From Alphaproteobacteria bacterium (lineage in GTDB: Bacteria; Pseudomonadota; Alphaproteobacteria; UBA9655): a DNA stretch of 33,799 nt. The stretch is taken from the NCBI GenBank assembly GCA_947457015.1, contig CANGTV010000013.1, positions 1-33,799 on the forward strand, in the 5' to 3' direction. The notes below the pieces were generated by a model. The model searched no databases, was not told the origin of the DNA, and saw nothing but the letters and a program-made list of their open reading frames with translations. The position numbers and the translations under genes are program-made. Each line of letters starts with the position of its first letter. The stretch's first letter is position 1. Of this stretch, positions 7,542-16,096 are shown in pieces.

Positions 7542-8036
7542 ATGACTTTGCCCCCGACTCCCTGCACACGTCTTTTCTATGCCTTCCTCATCATCCTTTT
7601 AGTGGTTGCAGCAGATCAGGCCTCAAAAGCCTGGATTCTTTATGACATCATGAATCCACCGTCCATTCTTCCTCTCTTTCCTTTTCTTGACATTGTCTTA
7701 ACCTGGAACCCAGGAGTCGGGTTTGGTCTTTTTAAAGCGCACTCTCTTTGGGGGAGTATCGCTCTTATCTTTCTAGCGGTAAGTATTTCCATAGGTCTTG
7801 CGATCTGGTTATGGCGAACGCATGATAAACTTTTACTCCTGAGCCTCAGCATGATTATCGGAGGAGCTATTGGGAATACCATTGATCGCTTACGATTTGG
7901 CGCCGTCCTTGATTTTATCTACGTTCACGTTTACATTTTTGGTTACCATTTTCCCGCGTTCAATATAGCAGATAGTGCTATTACCGTAGGAGCTGCTATT
8001 TTACTTTTAGAAGGTTATGTGAGGAATAAAAAATGA
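7542..8036 (+). CDS. lspA: Lipoprotein signal peptidase (signal peptidase II)
   Basis: Inner-membrane aspartyl protease that cleaves prolipoprotein signal peptides before the lipid-modified cysteine. The 164 residues contain four hydrophobic segments. The catalytic aspartates are D124 (in AVLDFI) and D144 (in FNIADS), with the supporting GNTIDR motif just before. The final codons overlap the ATG of the next gene (ATGA at 8033-8036), which encodes a lipoprotein, a plausible client. The ribosome site is weak. The type A/B repeat block lies about 180 bases upstream. Confidence 0.95.
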   Translation: MTLPPTPCTRLFYAFLIILLVVAADQASKAWILYDIMNPPSILPLFPFLDIVLTWNPGVGFGLFKAHSLWGSIALIFLAVSISIGLAIWLWRTHDKLLLLSLSMIIGGAIGNTIDRLRFGAVLDFIYVHVYIFGYHFPAFNIADSAITVGAAILLLEGYVRNKK

Positions 8037-8551
8037 CCCTATCCACCCGCCTTATCACCATTAGTCTTGTCTCCAGCTGCGTTTTACTTCATGGCTGCCA
8101 ATCTGTTAAAAGGACCTTAGGCATGGAGCGCGCTGCTCCAGATGAGTTTGCAGTAGAACCCTGCTCTCAACCTCTTGATATGCCACCAGACTTCTTTGTT
8201 CTTCCCGTTCCACGGCCTGGGACTCTTCCTCCCCAGGAAGTAAAAGCCATGCAAGCTAAAAGGGAAAAGCTTCTTGGTGGAAGAGCCGCCCAGGGAACGT
8301 TAAGCCCTGGCCAAAAAGCTCTTCTCAACAAGGCAGGCACTGAAGAAGGACAAGCTAAGGTTCGCAGTCAAATTGACGAAGAATCACGTATTGAGTCTCT
8401 TAATGGCAATCCTCTCCTTAAAACATTAGGTATTAAACAACCAAAGGGAGAGGCCGTTAATCCTGCTGAAGAAGCAGCAGCTCTTCAAGAAAAAGGAATT
8501 TCACGAGCTCCTCTGATAGAAGTCAATAATCTACCCGCAGATACGGACTGA
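8033..8551 (+). CDS. DUF3035 lipoprotein (BamF-like)
   Basis: A 172-residue predicted lipoprotein. The N-terminal signal ends in the lipobox LHGC with lipidated C22. The mature part opens with the conserved region APDEFAVEPCSQPLDMPPDF and LPVPRPG, typical of the alphaproteobacterial DUF3035 family, which is described as a BAM-complex-associated (BamF) lipoprotein in some annotations; that functional link is from memory. The start overlaps the lspA stop by 4 bases. The rest is low in hydrophobic residues and rich in Glu, Lys and Ala. Probably anchored in the outer membrane, facing the periplasm. Confidence 0.82.
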   Translation: MTLSTRLITISLVSSCVLLHGCQSVKRTLGMERAAPDEFAVEPCSQPLDMPPDFFVLPVPRPGTLPPQEVKAMQAKREKLLGGRAAQGTLSPGQKALLNKAGTEEGQAKVRSQIDEESRIESLNGNPLLKTLGIKQPKGEAVNPAEEAAALQEKGISRAPLIEVNNLPADTD

Positions 8552-8577
8552 TGAGCGTATACCCCTAGAAAAATATT

Positions 8578-9240
8578 GTGAAATATCATCGTTCTTTTGC
8601 TATTTTTTGCCTTGCTCTTATCCTTGGGCTTTTGAGCCTTGGCACGTGGCAACTGCATAGAAAGGAAGAGAAAGAGATTCTCCTGAAGGCTCTCTCAAAA
8701 GCTTATGAGGAGCCTTCTCAAAATGTGGACGAGGTTAAAGTCCCGGCTCTTTTTCAACCCCTCTTTGTAAAAGGGCATTTTCTTACCCATAAAACTATTT
8801 TTTTATCTGCAAAAACTCATCAAGGAAGAGTTGGCGTTTACGTTCTGGATGTTTTTCAAACTCAAGGGGGTCAATTTCTTTTAGTTCAGCGAGGATGGTC
8901 ACAAGCCACAAAAACATCTCCTCCTCCCTTAGACACCTTAACCGTTGAGGGAATAGCAAGGATTCCCTCTCCGCCCACTTATTTTCAACCTAAAAACACC
9001 CCACCCACCTATTTTTGGATAGACCTCAAAGCGCTTTCCCATGAGCTGGGGGTTCCTCTTCTGCCTTACTATATTGTTTCAAAAACATCTTATGATCCGC
9101 AAATTTTACCAACAGATCCGATCCCCCTCCCTTCCAATAACCACCTTCAATACGCCATAACATGGTATTTCCTTGCTTTTTCCCTCCTATTTGTGCTTTT
9201 CTATAATAGAAAAAATTTTTTACAAAAGGAACGCCCGTGA
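8578..9240 (+). CDS. SURF1 family cytochrome oxidase assembly protein
   Basis: A 220-residue Surf1/Shy1-type inner-membrane protein that aids insertion of heme a or assembly of subunit I in aa3-type oxidases. The architecture is typical: an N-terminal membrane helix (FAIFCLALILGLLSLGTWQL, with the family GTWQL motif), a periplasmic domain containing LLVQRGWS and YFWIDL, and a C-terminal helix after NNHLQYAITWYFLA. The start is GTG 8578 with no clear ribosome site, close after the DUF3035 stop. Its stop overlaps the GTG of the M16 protease gene, so these are co-translated. Confidence 0.9.
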   Translation: MKYHRSFAIFCLALILGLLSLGTWQLHRKEEKEILLKALSKAYEEPSQNVDEVKVPALFQPLFVKGHFLTHKTIFLSAKTHQGRVGVYVLDVFQTQGGQFLLVQRGWSQATKTSPPPLDTLTVEGIARIPSPPTYFQPKNTPPTYFWIDLKALSHELGVPLLPYYIVSKTSYDPQILPTDPIPLPSNNHLQYAITWYFLAFSLLFVLFYNRKNFLQKERP

Positions 9241-10466
9241 CAGTTCGTACAACAACCCTTCCAAATGGACTCCGTATTGCAACAGATGATGTCCCTAGCG
9301 TTGCCACTGCTACCCTGGGACTATGGGTTGAGGTGGGAGCACGTCACGAACCTTCAGAAGTTAACGGGATATCCCACTTTTTAGAGCATATGGCCTTTAA
9401 AGGCACCACAACACGCTCGGCCAAGCAGATCGCAGAAGAAATTGAAAACGTCGGGGGTCATTTGAATGCCTACACTTCAAGAGAAAACACAGCCTATCAT
9501 GCCCGCGTTTTACAAGAAAATGTCCCCCTCGCCTTAGAGCTTATTGCGGATATTATCCAAAATTCTACCTTTGAAGCCCCAGAAGTGTCGCGTGAGAGAA
9601 ATGTCATTCTACAAGAAATTGGACAAGCTCTTGATACGCCTGATGACATCGTATTTGATTACTTCCAAGAAACGGCATTCCCTCATCATCCCCTAGGCCG
9701 TCCTATCCTTGGACGCCCAGAGATCATCCATAAAATTTCTGGGGAAGATTTAAAAACCTATATGGGACGTGAGTACACAGCTTCTCGAATGGTTTTTGCC
9801 GCAGCAGGTGCCGTCAACCACGATCAAATCGTTGATCTTTGCCAAAAATACTTTTCGAACCTTTCCCAACATTCAGTAAACGGCTATGAAAAAGCTACTT
9901 ATCACGGAGGGCATTTTTACGAAAAGAAAGAGCTTGAACAAGTACATCTTTTAATAGGCTTTGAATCCTGCCCCTATGGTCATCCTGATTATTACCCCTT
10001 GTCTGTTTTCTCAACCCTTTTAGGGGGCGGCATGTCATCGCGTCTTTTTCAAGAGGTGCGGGAAAAACGTGGTCTTGTCTATTCTATCTCCTCGTTTAAC
10101 TCTGTTTTCCGAGACACAGGTGTCTTTGGTATTTATGCAGGCACGGGAGAGTCTAAAGTTCAAGAGCTTATCCCCACAGTCAAAGATGTTTTTGAAGACT
10201 TCTCTAAGACACTCGAAGAGAAGGAAATTGATCGAAGCAAAGCGCAGTTAAAAGCAGGACTCCTTATGGCCCTTGAGAAAACATCTACACGCTGCGAACA
10301 ATTGGCTCAACACATGATGATCTATAAGCGCCTCATTCCTTACCAGGAAATCATTGACAATGTGAGCGCAGTGACCCGAGAGGACCTTATTTCTGTGGCA
10401 AATCGTCTCATGCAGAAAAAGACTACTTTTGCCAGTATCGGCCCTGGGGAAGATATAGGGTGGTGA
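9237..10466 (+). CDS. M16 family zinc metalloprotease (processing-peptidase type)
   Basis: A 409-residue pitrilysin-family protease related to the mitochondrial processing peptidase beta subunit. The inverted zinc motif HFLEH is at residues 47-51; the third ligand should be the glutamate in the downstream SRERNVILQEI helix. The second half contains the inactive-domain glycine-rich loop LGGGMSSRLFQEVREKRGLVYS. Starts at GTG 9237 with AAAAGGA about 6 bases upstream and overlaps the SURF1 stop. Substrates are unknown; relatives usually sit beside lspA/DUF3035 genes, as here. Its stop is 9 bases from the convergent yqgE stop. Confidence 0.92.
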   Translation: MTVRTTTLPNGLRIATDDVPSVATATLGLWVEVGARHEPSEVNGISHFLEHMAFKGTTTRSAKQIAEEIENVGGHLNAYTSRENTAYHARVLQENVPLALELIADIIQNSTFEAPEVSRERNVILQEIGQALDTPDDIVFDYFQETAFPHHPLGRPILGRPEIIHKISGEDLKTYMGREYTASRMVFAAAGAVNHDQIVDLCQKYFSNLSQHSVNGYEKATYHGGHFYEKKELEQVHLLIGFESCPYGHPDYYPLSVFSTLLGGGMSSRLFQEVREKRGLVYSISSFNSVFRDTGVFGIYAGTGESKVQELIPTVKDVFEDFSKTLEEKEIDRSKAQLKAGLLMALEKTSTRCEQLAQHMMIYKRLIPYQEIIDNVSAVTREDLISVANRLMQKKTTFASIGPGEDIGW

Positions 10467-10475
10467 GGTCTGAAC

Positions 10476-11063
10476 TCATGCTCTCCCAAACTCTTCCGAA
10501 AGAGATTCAGGAACAATACCAAGTTTTTCCATAGACTTTTCCCATTTCTTGTCGATGGGCATTTTAAAAAGAATGTCCGTATCAGCTTCTACCTGAAGCC
10601 ATCGACTGCTATGAAGCTCAGCATCAAGCTGTCCCGCTTCCCATCCCACATACCCCATCACAAGCAGGCAGTCTGTGGGGCCATTCCCTTCCGCAATAGA
10701 TTGAAGAACATCTATGGTTGCCGTTAAGGCAACATGCTGAGCTAAAAGAACCGTACCAGGATGAGTAAAATCGTCCGAATGGAGAACAAAGCCTCGCCCC
10801 GTATCAAGCGGCCCCCCAAAAAAAATGGGTAAATCTCGCTTGATAGCGTCTCTAGGTAAGTTAAGATACTCTAGGAGGCCTTTAAGGGTGAAATCTCCCA
10901 AATGCTTATTAATAATAAGGCCCATAGCTCCATTCGCATCATGCCCACAAATATAAATAACCACTTTTTCAAAGCGTGGATCTTGCATGTGCGGCATAGC
11001 CAATAGAAATTGGCCCGTTATATATCCCAAAAGTTCTTGTGTTGGTTCGTTTTTTTCTGTCAT
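10476..11063 (-). CDS. yqgE: YqgE/AlgH family protein
   Basis: A conserved cytosolic protein of the DUF179 family with no established biochemical role. Recognisable parts are GYITGQFLLAMPHMQDPRFE, then GAMGLIINK, FFGGPLD, GFVLHS and the late GYVGWEAGQLDAEL. The frame can extend to GTG 11079-11081; I choose ATG 11061-11063 because family members start shortly before the GYITGQ motif. It follows tyrS on the same strand and is probably the last gene of the long pst-tyrS run. Confidence 0.9.
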   Translation of the reverse strand: MTEKNEPTQELLGYITGQFLLAMPHMQDPRFEKVVIYICGHDANGAMGLIINKHLGDFTLKGLLEYLNLPRDAIKRDLPIFFGGPLDTGRGFVLHSDDFTHPGTVLLAQHVALTATIDVLQSIAEGNGPTDCLLVMGYVGWEAGQLDAELHSSRWLQVEADTDILFKMPIDKKWEKSMEKLGIVPESLSEEFGRA

Positions 11064-11087
11064 GTTCTGGTTATGCCACACCTTATG

Positions 11088-12350
11088 CTAAAAGTTTGTT
11101 AACTTTTTTACCAATCCATGTCTTTTTTTTCCCGCCGAAAGTTTCAAGGCCGTCTTTGACTCAAAAGACGCCACCGTCAGGGTTAAAAGTGCATCTTTAA
11201 TCGGAACATCATTCAGACGCGCTCCTCCCGCTTCAATCAGACGTCGCGCTTCGCCTTTAGACGCAGTAAGACCTAAACGATGAAAAACATCAAGAATGGA
11301 CATCCCTTTTTCAAGCTCTCCCTCAGACAGAGAGAGAGTCGGAAGAGACGCCTCCTCAAGATTCGCTCCCGAAGATTCAAAAAGCTTTTGAGCCGTCGCC
11401 CGCGCCTCTTTGACGGCTTCTTCTCCATGAATAAAAGCCGTCGCTGCATCGGCTAAAATCTTTTTAGCCTCATTAATTTCAGCACCTTCTAAGGCTTCAA
11501 GGCGTTTGATTTCATCAAGAGAAAGGGTTGTGAAAAGCCTTAAAAAGCGCCCCACATCTTGATCTTCTGTATTCCGCCAAAATTGCCAATAATCATAAGG
11601 AGAGAGGAGATCCGCATTTAACCAAATGGCTCCTTGGGAGGTTTTTCCCATCTTAGCACCACTTGAGGTTGTAATAAGGGGAGTTGTCAGCCCAAAAACT
11701 GTTTTATGAGCCACCCGCCGCACCAACTCCACTCCATTAATAATGTTGCCCCATTGATCTGAGCCCCCAATCTGAAGAAGGCAGCCATAGCGCTTATAAA
11801 GTTCCAGAAAATCATAGGCCTGAAGGAGCATATAGTTAAATTCAAGAAAGGTCATGGGGTGCTCTCGCTCAAGACGCAACCGGACGCTCTCAAAACTCAA
11901 CATGCGATTAATGGTAAAGTGAGTCCCATACTCTCTGAGAAAGGTTGAATAGTTCAAGGTATCAAGCCAGTCCGCATTATTAAGCAAAATAGCATCCTTT
12001 GGCCCCTTCCCAAAGGCAATGGCTCTCTCAAAAACTTTAGAAAGACTTTTAATATTTTCTTGAATCTCATTGTCATTCAACAGCTTGCGAGATTCATCTT
12101 TCCCTGTGGGATCGCCAATCTTAGTCGTCCCCCCCCCTATCAACACAAGAGGATGATTTCCTGTTTTCTGAAGCCAATACAGCACCATAATTTGGATTAA
12201 GCTTCCCACATGAAAACTAGTTGCCGTTGCATCAAACCCGATATAAGCGGCAACAGATCCTTCCCCCATGCACGCATCCAGCGCTTCCAGATCCGTTGCT
12301 TGATGAATAAAGCCTCGGTCATTCAAAATGGTGAGGAATTCAGACTTCAC
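11088..12350 (-). CDS. tyrS: Tyrosyl-tRNA synthetase
   Basis: Class I synthetase charging tRNA-Tyr, 420 residues, the TyrS (not TyrZ) type. The HIGH-like motif is HVGS at 47-50 and the KMSKS-like loop is KMGKT at 233-237. Tyrosine recognition residues lie in [17 protein letters not shown] and [11 protein letters not shown]. The C-terminus is an S4-like RNA-binding domain ([16 protein letters not shown]). Its start overlaps the phoU stop by 4 bases, an unusual coupling of a tRNA synthetase to a phosphate-transport operon. Confidence 0.97.
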   Translation of the reverse strand: MKSEFLTILNDRGFIHQATDLEALDACMGEGSVAAYIGFDATATSFHVGSLIQIMVLYWLQKTGNHPLVLIGGGTTKIGDPTGKDESRKLLNDNEIQENIKSLSKVFERAIAFGKGPKDAILLNNADWLDTLNYSTFLREYGTHFTINRMLSFESVRLRLEREHPMTFLEFNYMLLQAYDFLELYKRYGCLLQIGGSDQWGNIINGVELVRRVAHKTVFGLTTPLITTSSGAKMGKTSQGAIWLNADLLSPYDYWQFWRNTEDQDVGRFLRLFTTLSLDEIKRLEALEGAEINEAKKILADAATAFIHGEEAVKEARATAQKLFESSGANLEEASLPTLSLSEGELEKGMSILDVFHRLGLTASKGEARRLIEAGGARLNDVPIKDALLTLTVASFESKTALKLSAGKKRHGLVKKLTNF

Positions 12351-13018
12351 GATAGTTCACTTTCTTTAAAAGGCTTTCCCATAACCATCGTATACACAGC
12401 TTCAGCAATATTTGACGACTGGTCTCCAATCCGCTCTATATTTTTAGCGGCAAACAACAAATGGGTGGAGGGGCTAATGTTTTGAGGGGATGCGATCATG
12501 ATATCAAAAAGCTGAAGGAGATAAGCGTTATACTGCTCATCCACTTCACGATCCATATGCCACACACGCAGCGCCAAATTCACATCATAAGTAGCAAAGG
12601 CAAGAAGTGCTTTTTTAAGCATTTCCGTAGGCTTTTTTACGAGAGAGGAAAGATCCTCCATAAGCAACGAAGGGGGGTAGTCCGTTAACATGAGAGTCCG
12701 TTTTGCAATATTACTTGCGTAATCAGCAATGCGCTCCACCTGATTCGCTATTTTGAGCGCTGCTACAACAGTTCGAAGGTCAGACGCAACGGGTTGGCGA
12801 AGCGCGAGAATCCGAATAGAAAGCTCGTCAATCCTTGTTTCCAGGTGATTAATCTCATAATCATGCTCAATGACTCCATGCGCAAGCTTTTCATCGCGTC
12901 CTACAAGGGAGTCCATGGCTTTCTGAATTTGTTCAAGGGTGAGCTCTCCCATCTGGTGAATAAGACGATGGAGAGTTTCTAGTTCCTCATCATAAGCTTT
13001 AACGATATGCTGATTCAT
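12347..13018 (-). CDS. phoU: Phosphate signalling regulator PhoU
   Basis: A 223-residue helical protein with two PhoU repeats. The metal-binding signatures of both halves are visible: [14 protein letters not shown] and [14 protein letters not shown]. PhoU links the Pst transporter to the PhoR kinase and keeps the Pho regulon off when phosphate is ample. The start overlaps the pstB stop by 4 bases and its stop overlaps the tyrS start. No PhoR or PhoB gene is in the window. Confidence 0.96.
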   Translation of the reverse strand: MNQHIVKAYDEELETLHRLIHQMGELTLEQIQKAMDSLVGRDEKLAHGVIEHDYEINHLETRIDELSIRILALRQPVASDLRTVVAALKIANQVERIADYASNIAKRTLMLTDYPPSLLMEDLSSLVKKPTEMLKKALLAFATYDVNLALRVWHMDREVDEQYNAYLLQLFDIMIASPQNISPSTHLLFAAKNIERIGDQSSNIAEAVYTMVMGKPFKESELS

Positions 13019-13779
13019 CCGTAGCGTCCTGTAATATATCCTTGTGTTTTCTCATCTTGGGGCATCGTAAAGAGAGCCCCTGTTTCTCCTGTCTCCACAA
13101 GATAACCACTATGAAAAAAGGCTGTTTGTTGAGAGACACGAGCGGCTTGTTGAAGGTTATGCGTTACAATAATAAGTGTAAACTTTTCCCTCAATTCATC
13201 AATAAGTTCTTCAACCTTTGCTGTTGCGATAGGATCCAGAGCTGAACAAGGTTCATCCATAAGAATCACTTCAGGATTTACAGCAATAGCCCGCGCTATA
13301 CAAAGACGTTGTTGCTGTCCTCCCGAAAGGCGCGTCGCCGGCTGATGCAGTCGATCTTTTATTTCTTCCCATAAGGCCGCTCGTTTTAAGCTTACTTCAA
13401 CAATCTCATCAAGCTCTGACTTCCTTTTAAAAAGAGCGTGAATCCGTGGACCATAAGCTACATTCTCGTAAATCGAACGGGGAAATGGATTAGGTTTTTG
13501 AAAGACCATCCCTACCCGCGTCCTCAATTCCACCACGTCAACGGAGGGCGCATAAATGTCTTCCCTATCCAATAAAACTTTCCCCTCCATACGGGCATGT
13601 GGCACAATATCATTCATACGGTTGAGACATCTTAAAAAAGAGCTTTTTCCACATCCTGAGGGACCAATAAGAGCCGTGGTTTGAAAGGCAGGAATTTTTA
13701 AACTCACATTAAAGAGCGCCTGCTTATCGCCATAAAAAAGATTCAAATGTTTAATGTCAATTTTAGATGTCATATTCAT
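13015..13779 (-). CDS. pstB: Phosphate ABC transporter ATPase
   Basis: The 254-residue ATPase that drives phosphate import through PstCA. Walker A GPSGCGKS is at 39-46, the Q-loop is in [12 protein letters not shown], the signature is LSGGQQQR, Walker B is VILMDEP, and the switch histidine is in IIVTHNL. The family pattern [10 protein letters not shown] is intact. It overlaps pstA upstream and phoU downstream, each by 4 bases, so the three are tightly coupled. Confidence 0.98.
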   Translation of the reverse strand: MNMTSKIDIKHLNLFYGDKQALFNVSLKIPAFQTTALIGPSGCGKSSFLRCLNRMNDIVPHARMEGKVLLDREDIYAPSVDVVELRTRVGMVFQKPNPFPRSIYENVAYGPRIHALFKRKSELDEIVEVSLKRAALWEEIKDRLHQPATRLSGGQQQRLCIARAIAVNPEVILMDEPCSALDPIATAKVEELIDELREKFTLIIVTHNLQQAARVSQQTAFFHSGYLVETGETGALFTMPQDEKTQGYITGRYG

Positions 13780-14840
13780 TTTAAGGCCTCAAACCTTCTC
13801 CGAATAAGAACAGCCACTCCATTTAAAAGAGCCAGAAGTAAAAGCAAAACCAAGATTGCCCCTGAGGTGTTTTCTATAAATCCCATCTCAGAACTTCGAG
13901 ACCAGTTAAAAATTTGAACGGGCAACACTGTGGCTGGCGACAGAAAATGAGCGGGGGGCGTCGCAATAAAGGCCACCATTCCAATAATCAAAAGGGGCGC
14001 CGTCTCCCCTAGCGCGCGCGCGAGACTTAAAATCACTCCTGTCATAATTCCTGGGAGAGCGGTTGGCACCACATGGTGAAAAAGCACTTGCAGAGGAGTC
14101 GCCCCCAACCCCAGCGCCGCTTCCTTTAAAGTCTGAGGAACAGACAAAAGCGCCGATCGCGTTGCCACCACAATCACAGGAAGACTCATCAACCCAAGCG
14201 TAAGCCCCCCTACAAGGGCAGAGGGGCGAGGAAGCCCTAGGAAATGAATAAAAAGAACAAGCCCTAAAAGGCCAAATAAAATCGACGGAACAGCTGCCAA
14301 ATTATTAATATTGGCTTCAATCCAATGAGTAAGTTGATTCTTAGGAGCAAATTCTTCCAAGTAAAGCGCTGTCCCAACTCCTAAGGGAAACGCTGTCATA
14401 AAGGTAATGAGAAGGGTCAGGCAAGACCCCACAAGCCCTCCCCAAATACCCGCAAGCTCTGGCTCCCGAGAATCCGAATGGCTAAAAAACCCTCCATTAA
14501 AAGCAAGGCGTATCTGCCCCCCTTCTTTTAATGTCTTAATTTCTTGAATTTGTGGGGGAGAAAGTCTGTCCGCATACCCTTTTTTATAATACATATCCAC
14601 ATCATCAGAGGCAACGATCCATAAGCTATCTGCCGTGTAGCGCGCATGAGAATTCAAAAGGTTAGGATAAAGTTTGGATGAAATTTCTGTTCGGAAAAAA
14701 GCAGGGACGCCCTTATAAATAATATTTCCTAAAATTCCTCCTAAAAAAAGAAGCGCCAAAAGAACACTCAAAAGCCCCGCCCACCGAAAACATCGTTCTT
14801 TCAAGCGGCGTTTTCTGAGAGAAGAAAGGGAAGCCATCAT
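13776..14840 (-). CDS. pstA: Phosphate ABC transporter permease PstA
   Basis: Inner-membrane permease subunit that pairs with PstC. After the first membrane helix there is a periplasmic insertion of about 90 residues (DUF3333-like, containing [14 protein letters not shown]), seen in alphaproteobacterial PstA. The transport core follows with five more helices and the EAA-type loop [20 protein letters not shown]. Start: I take ATG 14838-14840; another in-frame ATG at 14853-14855 lies at the edge of inserted repeat DNA. The start lies within the downstream copy of a 16-bp direct repeat produced around a type B element, and before that insertion it probably overlapped the stop of the small upstream gene. 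Confidence 0.95.
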   Translation of the reverse strand: MMASLSSLRKRRLKERCFRWAGLLSVLLALLFLGGILGNIIYKGVPAFFRTEISSKLYPNLLNSHARYTADSLWIVASDDVDMYYKKGYADRLSPPQIQEIKTLKEGGQIRLAFNGGFFSHSDSREPELAGIWGGLVGSCLTLLITFMTAFPLGVGTALYLEEFAPKNQLTHWIEANINNLAAVPSILFGLLGLVLFIHFLGLPRPSALVGGLTLGLMSLPVIVVATRSALLSVPQTLKEAALGLGATPLQVLFHHVVPTALPGIMTGVILSLARALGETAPLLIIGMVAFIATPPAHFLSPATVLPVQIFNWSRSSEMGFIENTSGAILVLLLLLALLNGVAVLIRRRFEALK

Positions 14841-14977
14841 GAAAGTTTCTTCCATCCTAATGTTGTCATCCCGAACTTGTTTCGGGATCTCACTCCATTG
14901 TCACGAGATGCTGAAACAAGTTCAGCATGACAGGATGAGATTAAGAGTTGATGTGTCTTTTTCATGAAAGTTTCTTC
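14837..14977. repeat. Type B element flanked by a 16-bp direct repeat
   Basis: TCATGAAAGTTTCTTC occurs at 14837-14852 and again at 14962-14977. Between the copies are 109 bases holding a type B repeat (14865-14931): GTCATCCCGAACTTGTTTCG, a second stem GCTGAAACAAGTTCAGC, and final CATGAC. One copy supplies the pstA start and the other the end of the small membrane gene. Removing one copy plus the insert restores an overlapping TGA/ATG junction. This looks like insertion with target duplication; a tandem duplication event is the alternative. Confidence 0.8.
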
Positions 14978-15198
14978 AAAAGAAACAACACAATGTTGAT
15001 AATGATTGCCGCGATCAAGACAACGCTTGCAACGATGAGAAAACCAAACGCAAGAAAAATCGCTACAGCGAGAAGAATCGCCAAGGCAAACCAGTGTTTC
15101 CAAGTAAAGCGTTGAGAATCCGTTTCCCATCGCCAGCTTTCAACCTCTACATGAACTTTTTTGTTCTCATTCGAGGGTCGGGGAAGTTTTTTAGCCAT
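14962..15198 (-). CDS. Small membrane protein inside the pst operon
   Basis: A 78-residue protein with a charged N-terminal part (MAKKLPRPSNENKKVHVEVE, then WRWETDSQRFTWKHW) followed by a long hydrophobic stretch that can form two membrane helices (FALAILLAVAIFLAFGF and LIVASVVLIAAIIINIVLFL) ending KKLS. I recognise no family. Its start overlaps the pstC stop by 8 bases, and in the reconstructed ancestral sequence its stop overlapped the pstA start, so it was co-translated with the permease genes. A role with the Pst permeases is plausible but unproven. The TGA stop survives the repeat insertion. Confidence 0.75.
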   Translation of the reverse strand: MAKKLPRPSNENKKVHVEVESWRWETDSQRFTWKHWFALAILLAVAIFLAFGFLIVASVVLIAAIIINIVLFLLKKLS

Positions 15199-16096
15199 AG
15201 GTCCTCTTGTATTTTTTTATGCCATATAAAGCTAGTATATTCAAAAAGAGGGTTAAAATAAACAACACAAATCCCAAGCCAAAGGCAGCAAGGGTTTTAG
15301 CGTTATCAAATTCTTGATCCCCCGTTAAAAGGTTCACAATTTGAACCGTAACGGTTGTCACCGCTTCAAAGGGATTAAAGCTTAAATTTGCAGCCAGGCC
15401 CGCTGCCATCACCACAATCATTGTCTCTCCAACCGCACGGGAAAGAGAAAGCAAGAAAGCTGCCATAATATTTGGAAATGCAGCTGGCAACAGAACTTTT
15501 GTAATTGTCTCATAAGAAGTTGCCCCGAGCCCCATGGATCCTTCTCGTAGATTTATCGGCAAGCTATGAAGAGCATCCTCAGACAGGGAAGACATATAGG
15601 GTAAAATCATAACACCCATAACAAGCCCTGTGGTTAAAGCGCTCTCACTCGCAAGAGACAGGTGAAAAAAAGCGGCCGCCTCTCTCAAAAAAGGGGCCAA
15701 GGTTGTCACCGCAAAAAAGCCATAAACTATGGTGGGAATCCCCGCCAATGTTTCCAAAAGCGGTTTAAGAACTTGGCGCAGGGAAGAAGACGCATATTCA
15801 GATAAATAAACCGCCACCATGATCCCACAGGGAAAAGCAATTGCCATCGCAATAGAGGTGATCAGCAACGTTCCTGTAAAAAGAGGAACGGATCCAAACC
15901 CTACGGCTTCCCCTGAAGGAAGAATGCGGGGGGCCCATGTAAGGCCAAACAGAAAATCAAAAACGGAAACACGGGCGAAAAATCTCAGCGCTTCCCCAAC
16001 CAACGACACAACAATCCCTATTGTAATGATAATAGAAGCAAGAGCGCAAAGAGCGAAGAAATATCGAACTCCTCTTTCAATCCAGCGAGACCTCAT
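15191..16096 (-). CDS. pstC: Phosphate ABC transporter permease PstC
   Basis: A 301-residue inner-membrane permease with about six helices. Family landmarks are the first helix region IIITIGIVVSLVGEAL, the central GIMVAVYLSEYAS and LAGIPTIVYGFFAV, and the coupling loop LREGSMGLGATSYETITKVLLP followed by LSRAVGETMIV. Its start overlaps the pstS stop by 4 bases and its stop overlaps the small membrane protein gene. Length is typical. Confidence 0.96.
   Translation of the reverse strand: MRSRWIERGVRYFFALCALASIIITIGIVVSLVGEALRFFARVSVFDFLFGLTWAPRILPSGEAVGFGSVPLFTGTLLITSIAMAIAFPCGIMVAVYLSEYASSSLRQVLKPLLETLAGIPTIVYGFFAVTTLAPFLREAAAFFHLSLASESALTTGLVMGVMILPYMSSLSEDALHSLPINLREGSMGLGATSYETITKVLLPAAFPNIMAAFLLSLSRAVGETMIVVMAAGLAANLSFNPFEAVTTVTVQIVNLLTGDQEFDNAKTLAAFGLGFVLFILTLFLNILALYGIKKYKRTYG

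Noticed and set aside
14837-15130. 97-codon frame between pstA and the small membrane gene
   Set aside because: It is out-of-frame translation of the small gene followed by repeat DNA.
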